Part shown: in pieces, positions 62,795 through 64,000 of the stretch | How the letters are laid out: the number at the start of each line of letters is the position of its first letter | How positions within the stretch are numbered: the stretch's first letter is position 1 | The notes under the pieces: generated by a model | The model's database searches: none | Told to the model about the DNA's origin: nothing | The model's input: the letters and a program-made list of their open reading frames with translations, nothing else | Position numbers and translations under genes: made by a program | Source: Parietichytrium sp. I65-24A | Lineage: Eukaryota > Sar > Bigyra > Thraustochytrida > Thraustochytriidae | NCBI GenBank assembly: GCA_012862575.1 | Contig: BLSF01000004.1 | Span: 434,001 to 498,000 of the forward strand | Length of the DNA: 64,000 nucleotides | Direction: 5' to 3'

Positions 62795-64000
62795 CTAAGC
62801 AGATGGCATGTACAGTGGGTTGGAAGCTGCAAAGGCGCTGCCATGGTCTTGCGGTGAGGACAAGGCGTTTTCGTTGTTGCCGCTTGGCGCTGACCGCCTT
62901 TTGCGGACGACAACGAACGCGGCAATAGCTGCGATTGCGATGATTCCACACACGCCACTAAGCGCTGCAACGAGAACTGTGCTACTGGAACCCGTCTCAT
63001 CTGCGTTCTCGAGTGAAGAAGCTGGGGCGGTCGTGGCCTCAGAAGCCTGAAGGTACTCAGAGGAGATGGACCACGCCTCGAAGGTCTCAACGTCGCTCAG
63101 CGCGATCGCAGACGCCTGAAAGCCTGTCTCGAGTGGGAGCTCAATGGCACCAGCTGTCGTTTTCTCGAGCAAGTCTGCAATCACGTCTGTGGCTTGCGCG
63201 TCTTTGACTCCAACAAGGTACACAAGCTCGACTTGATCGTTGCTGAGTGGTGTCATTTTGGCGAGCTGAAAGTGAATAGCTTCGGAGGAAATTTTTCCTG
63301 CTGCAAGGGTCGACGCCGGCGTCAAGGCGCTTGTGAATGCAGTGTCAATGCTGCAGGCGACGCAAGAAGCATCCTCGCTTGATCGCAAGCCAATGAGCGA
63401 CTTGAGTTTGCCAACAAATCGGATTGCGCCCATAGCAGTGTTTGTTGCGCATTTATTGAGAACTGGAAGAGCTTGCTGAACGGACTCGCCAGTGAACAGG
63501 TCTCCCTGGATGGCCTTCAGGATGGGAATGCTGTCGGTCAAGACAATTTCGCAAATACTCGGATACTTTCCGTCCTCGCCGAGATAGCACGCGATGTGGG
63601 AAACGAAGGCGTCCTCTCGCAGCGACTTGCACTCCATCGGGTCTGAGAGAACCGGAACCAGTTGGCGCTGAAGGCACGCGCGAACGTTCTCCATCCAAAG
63701 CAACCCTTTCGTCGTGAAGTGATCCTTGACACTGCCAAAGTCGTTGCACTTGCGGAAGCCATACTGCATAGCATACTCTGAGTCGCTTCCCGTGCAAGGG
63801 TTTGCTACATTCAGGCAGTCCCGGTACCAGTTGCAAGTGGAAGCCTCATAGGTAGGGTTCATGCACGACGACTCGAGGCTGACATTCTCCAGGCAGAAGG
63901 TCGCCTTGACTGTTCCTTGCGATCCAACGTCAGCTTCCACGGTCTTGCATTCCTCGGCGGAGGATGGACAGGTCAAGGTAAAAGACGCAGTCCCAAGGGA
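62795..64000 (-). CDS. Type I membrane protein with stanniocalcin-like ectodomain (5' end beyond window)
   Basis: The frame is open to the right edge (SLGTASFTLTCPSSAEEC), so signal peptide and start lie outside. The extracellular part is cysteine-rich at first (SSCMNPTYEASTCNWYRDCL) and then reads GFRKCNDFGSVKDHFTTKGL, VRACLQRQLVPVL, CKSLREDAFVSHIACYLGED and SICEIVLTDSIPILKAIQGD. Spacing of cysteines and helices recalls the stanniocalcin fold (K-F-xGK-F--ESL-CI, EECY, VCSI). A later domain of about 90 residues (AIHFQLAKMTPLSNDQVELV, GVKDAQATDVIADLLE) may be SEA-like. One helix near the end (VLVAALSGVCGIIAIAAIAAFVVV) is followed by a basic RKRR stop and a short tail with NPLY, a possible endocytic signal. 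Stanniocalcins are secreted hormones in animals, so an anchored protist form suggests adhesion or sensing. The family call is tentative. Confidence 0.8.
   Translation of the reverse strand, partial: SLGTASFTLTCPSSAEECKTVEADVGSQGTVKATFCLENVSLESSCMNPTYEASTCNWYRDCLNVANPCTGSDSEYAMQYGFRKCNDFGSVKDHFTTKGLLWMENVRACLQRQLVPVLSDPMECKSLREDAFVSHIACYLGEDGKYPSICEIVLTDSIPILKAIQGDLFTGESVQQALPVLNKCATNTAMGAIRFVGKLKSLIGLRSSEDASCVACSIDTAFTSALTPASTLAAGKISSEAIHFQLAKMTPLSNDQVELVYLVGVKDAQATDVIADLLEKTTAGAIELPLETGFQASAIALSDVETFEAWSISSEYLQASEATTAPASSLENADETGSSSTVLVAALSGVCGIIAIAAIAAFVVVRKRRSAPSGNNENALSSPQDHGSAFAASNPLYMPSA

Overview
The window is nuclear DNA from a eukaryote. Evidence is GT/AG introns of about 80 to 140 bp inside conserved reading frames, a myosin motor, a dynein-2 intermediate chain (so a ciliated or flagellated life stage), a secretory pathway and a mitochondrial J protein. 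Long mostly intronless frames, roughly balanced base composition, intergenic gaps of 0.3 to 6 kb full of microsatellites, bacterial-type BCCT osmolyte carriers and an SLC12 carrier together suggest a marine heterotrophic stramenopile, perhaps a labyrinthulomycete (thraustochytrid). That assignment is inference. I found no rRNA, tRNA, CRISPR array, integrated virus or transposon gene.

Layout. 1-1599 (-): 5' part of an SLC12 cation-chloride cotransporter with two introns. 4444-6246 (+): two-helix membrane protein of unknown role. 6438-9791 (-): myosin heavy chain. 12040-14487 (-): BCCT transporter A. 14.5-24 kb: gene-poor, with a two-repeat Myb gene (20280-20651) and a type II membrane protein resembling a glycosyltransferase (22177-23886). 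24612-25307 (-): small J-domain protein. 25.3-29.5 kb: gene-poor. 29492-33208 (+): J-like plus dynamin-like GTPase with a Gln-rich tail. 33.2-36.9 kb: gene-poor. 36947-39373 (+): BCCT transporter B. 40923-44285 (+): LRR/IQ protein with four copies of a C-terminal module. 45003-45611 (+): small membrane protein. 45936-46856 (-): mitochondrial J protein. 49396-50241 (+): HAD-like protein, one intron. 51122-52552 (-): membrane-anchored GMC oxidoreductase. 53238-54129 (+): three-exon Nudix hydrolase of the CoA diphosphatase type. 54847-57513 (+): WDR60-like dynein-2 intermediate chain. 57768-58295 (-): TPR protein. 59163-60362 (+): coiled-coil protein with a 13-codon first exon. 60829-62072 (-): three-exon triose-phosphate/nucleotide-sugar translocator family carrier. 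62795-64000 (-): type I membrane protein with a stanniocalcin-like ectodomain, cut by the right edge.

The genes do not form a pathway or operon. Themes do recur: ion and osmolyte balance (SLC12 and two BCCT carriers), motors and cilia (myosin, WDR60), J-domain proteins (two true ones and one degenerate J-like domain), and membrane proteins without clear orthologues. The most unusual products are the J-like/dynamin fusion, the LRR-IQ protein with four VNG-Y/PP-GW modules, the stanniocalcin-like receptor-shaped protein, and the 600-residue membrane protein that recalls a bacterial family. In the noncoding DNA, short-period tandem repeats sit just upstream of several start codons, and two dispersed motif families (AGAATTCAGA and GTACTCACCGTCAGTAC) occur only between genes.
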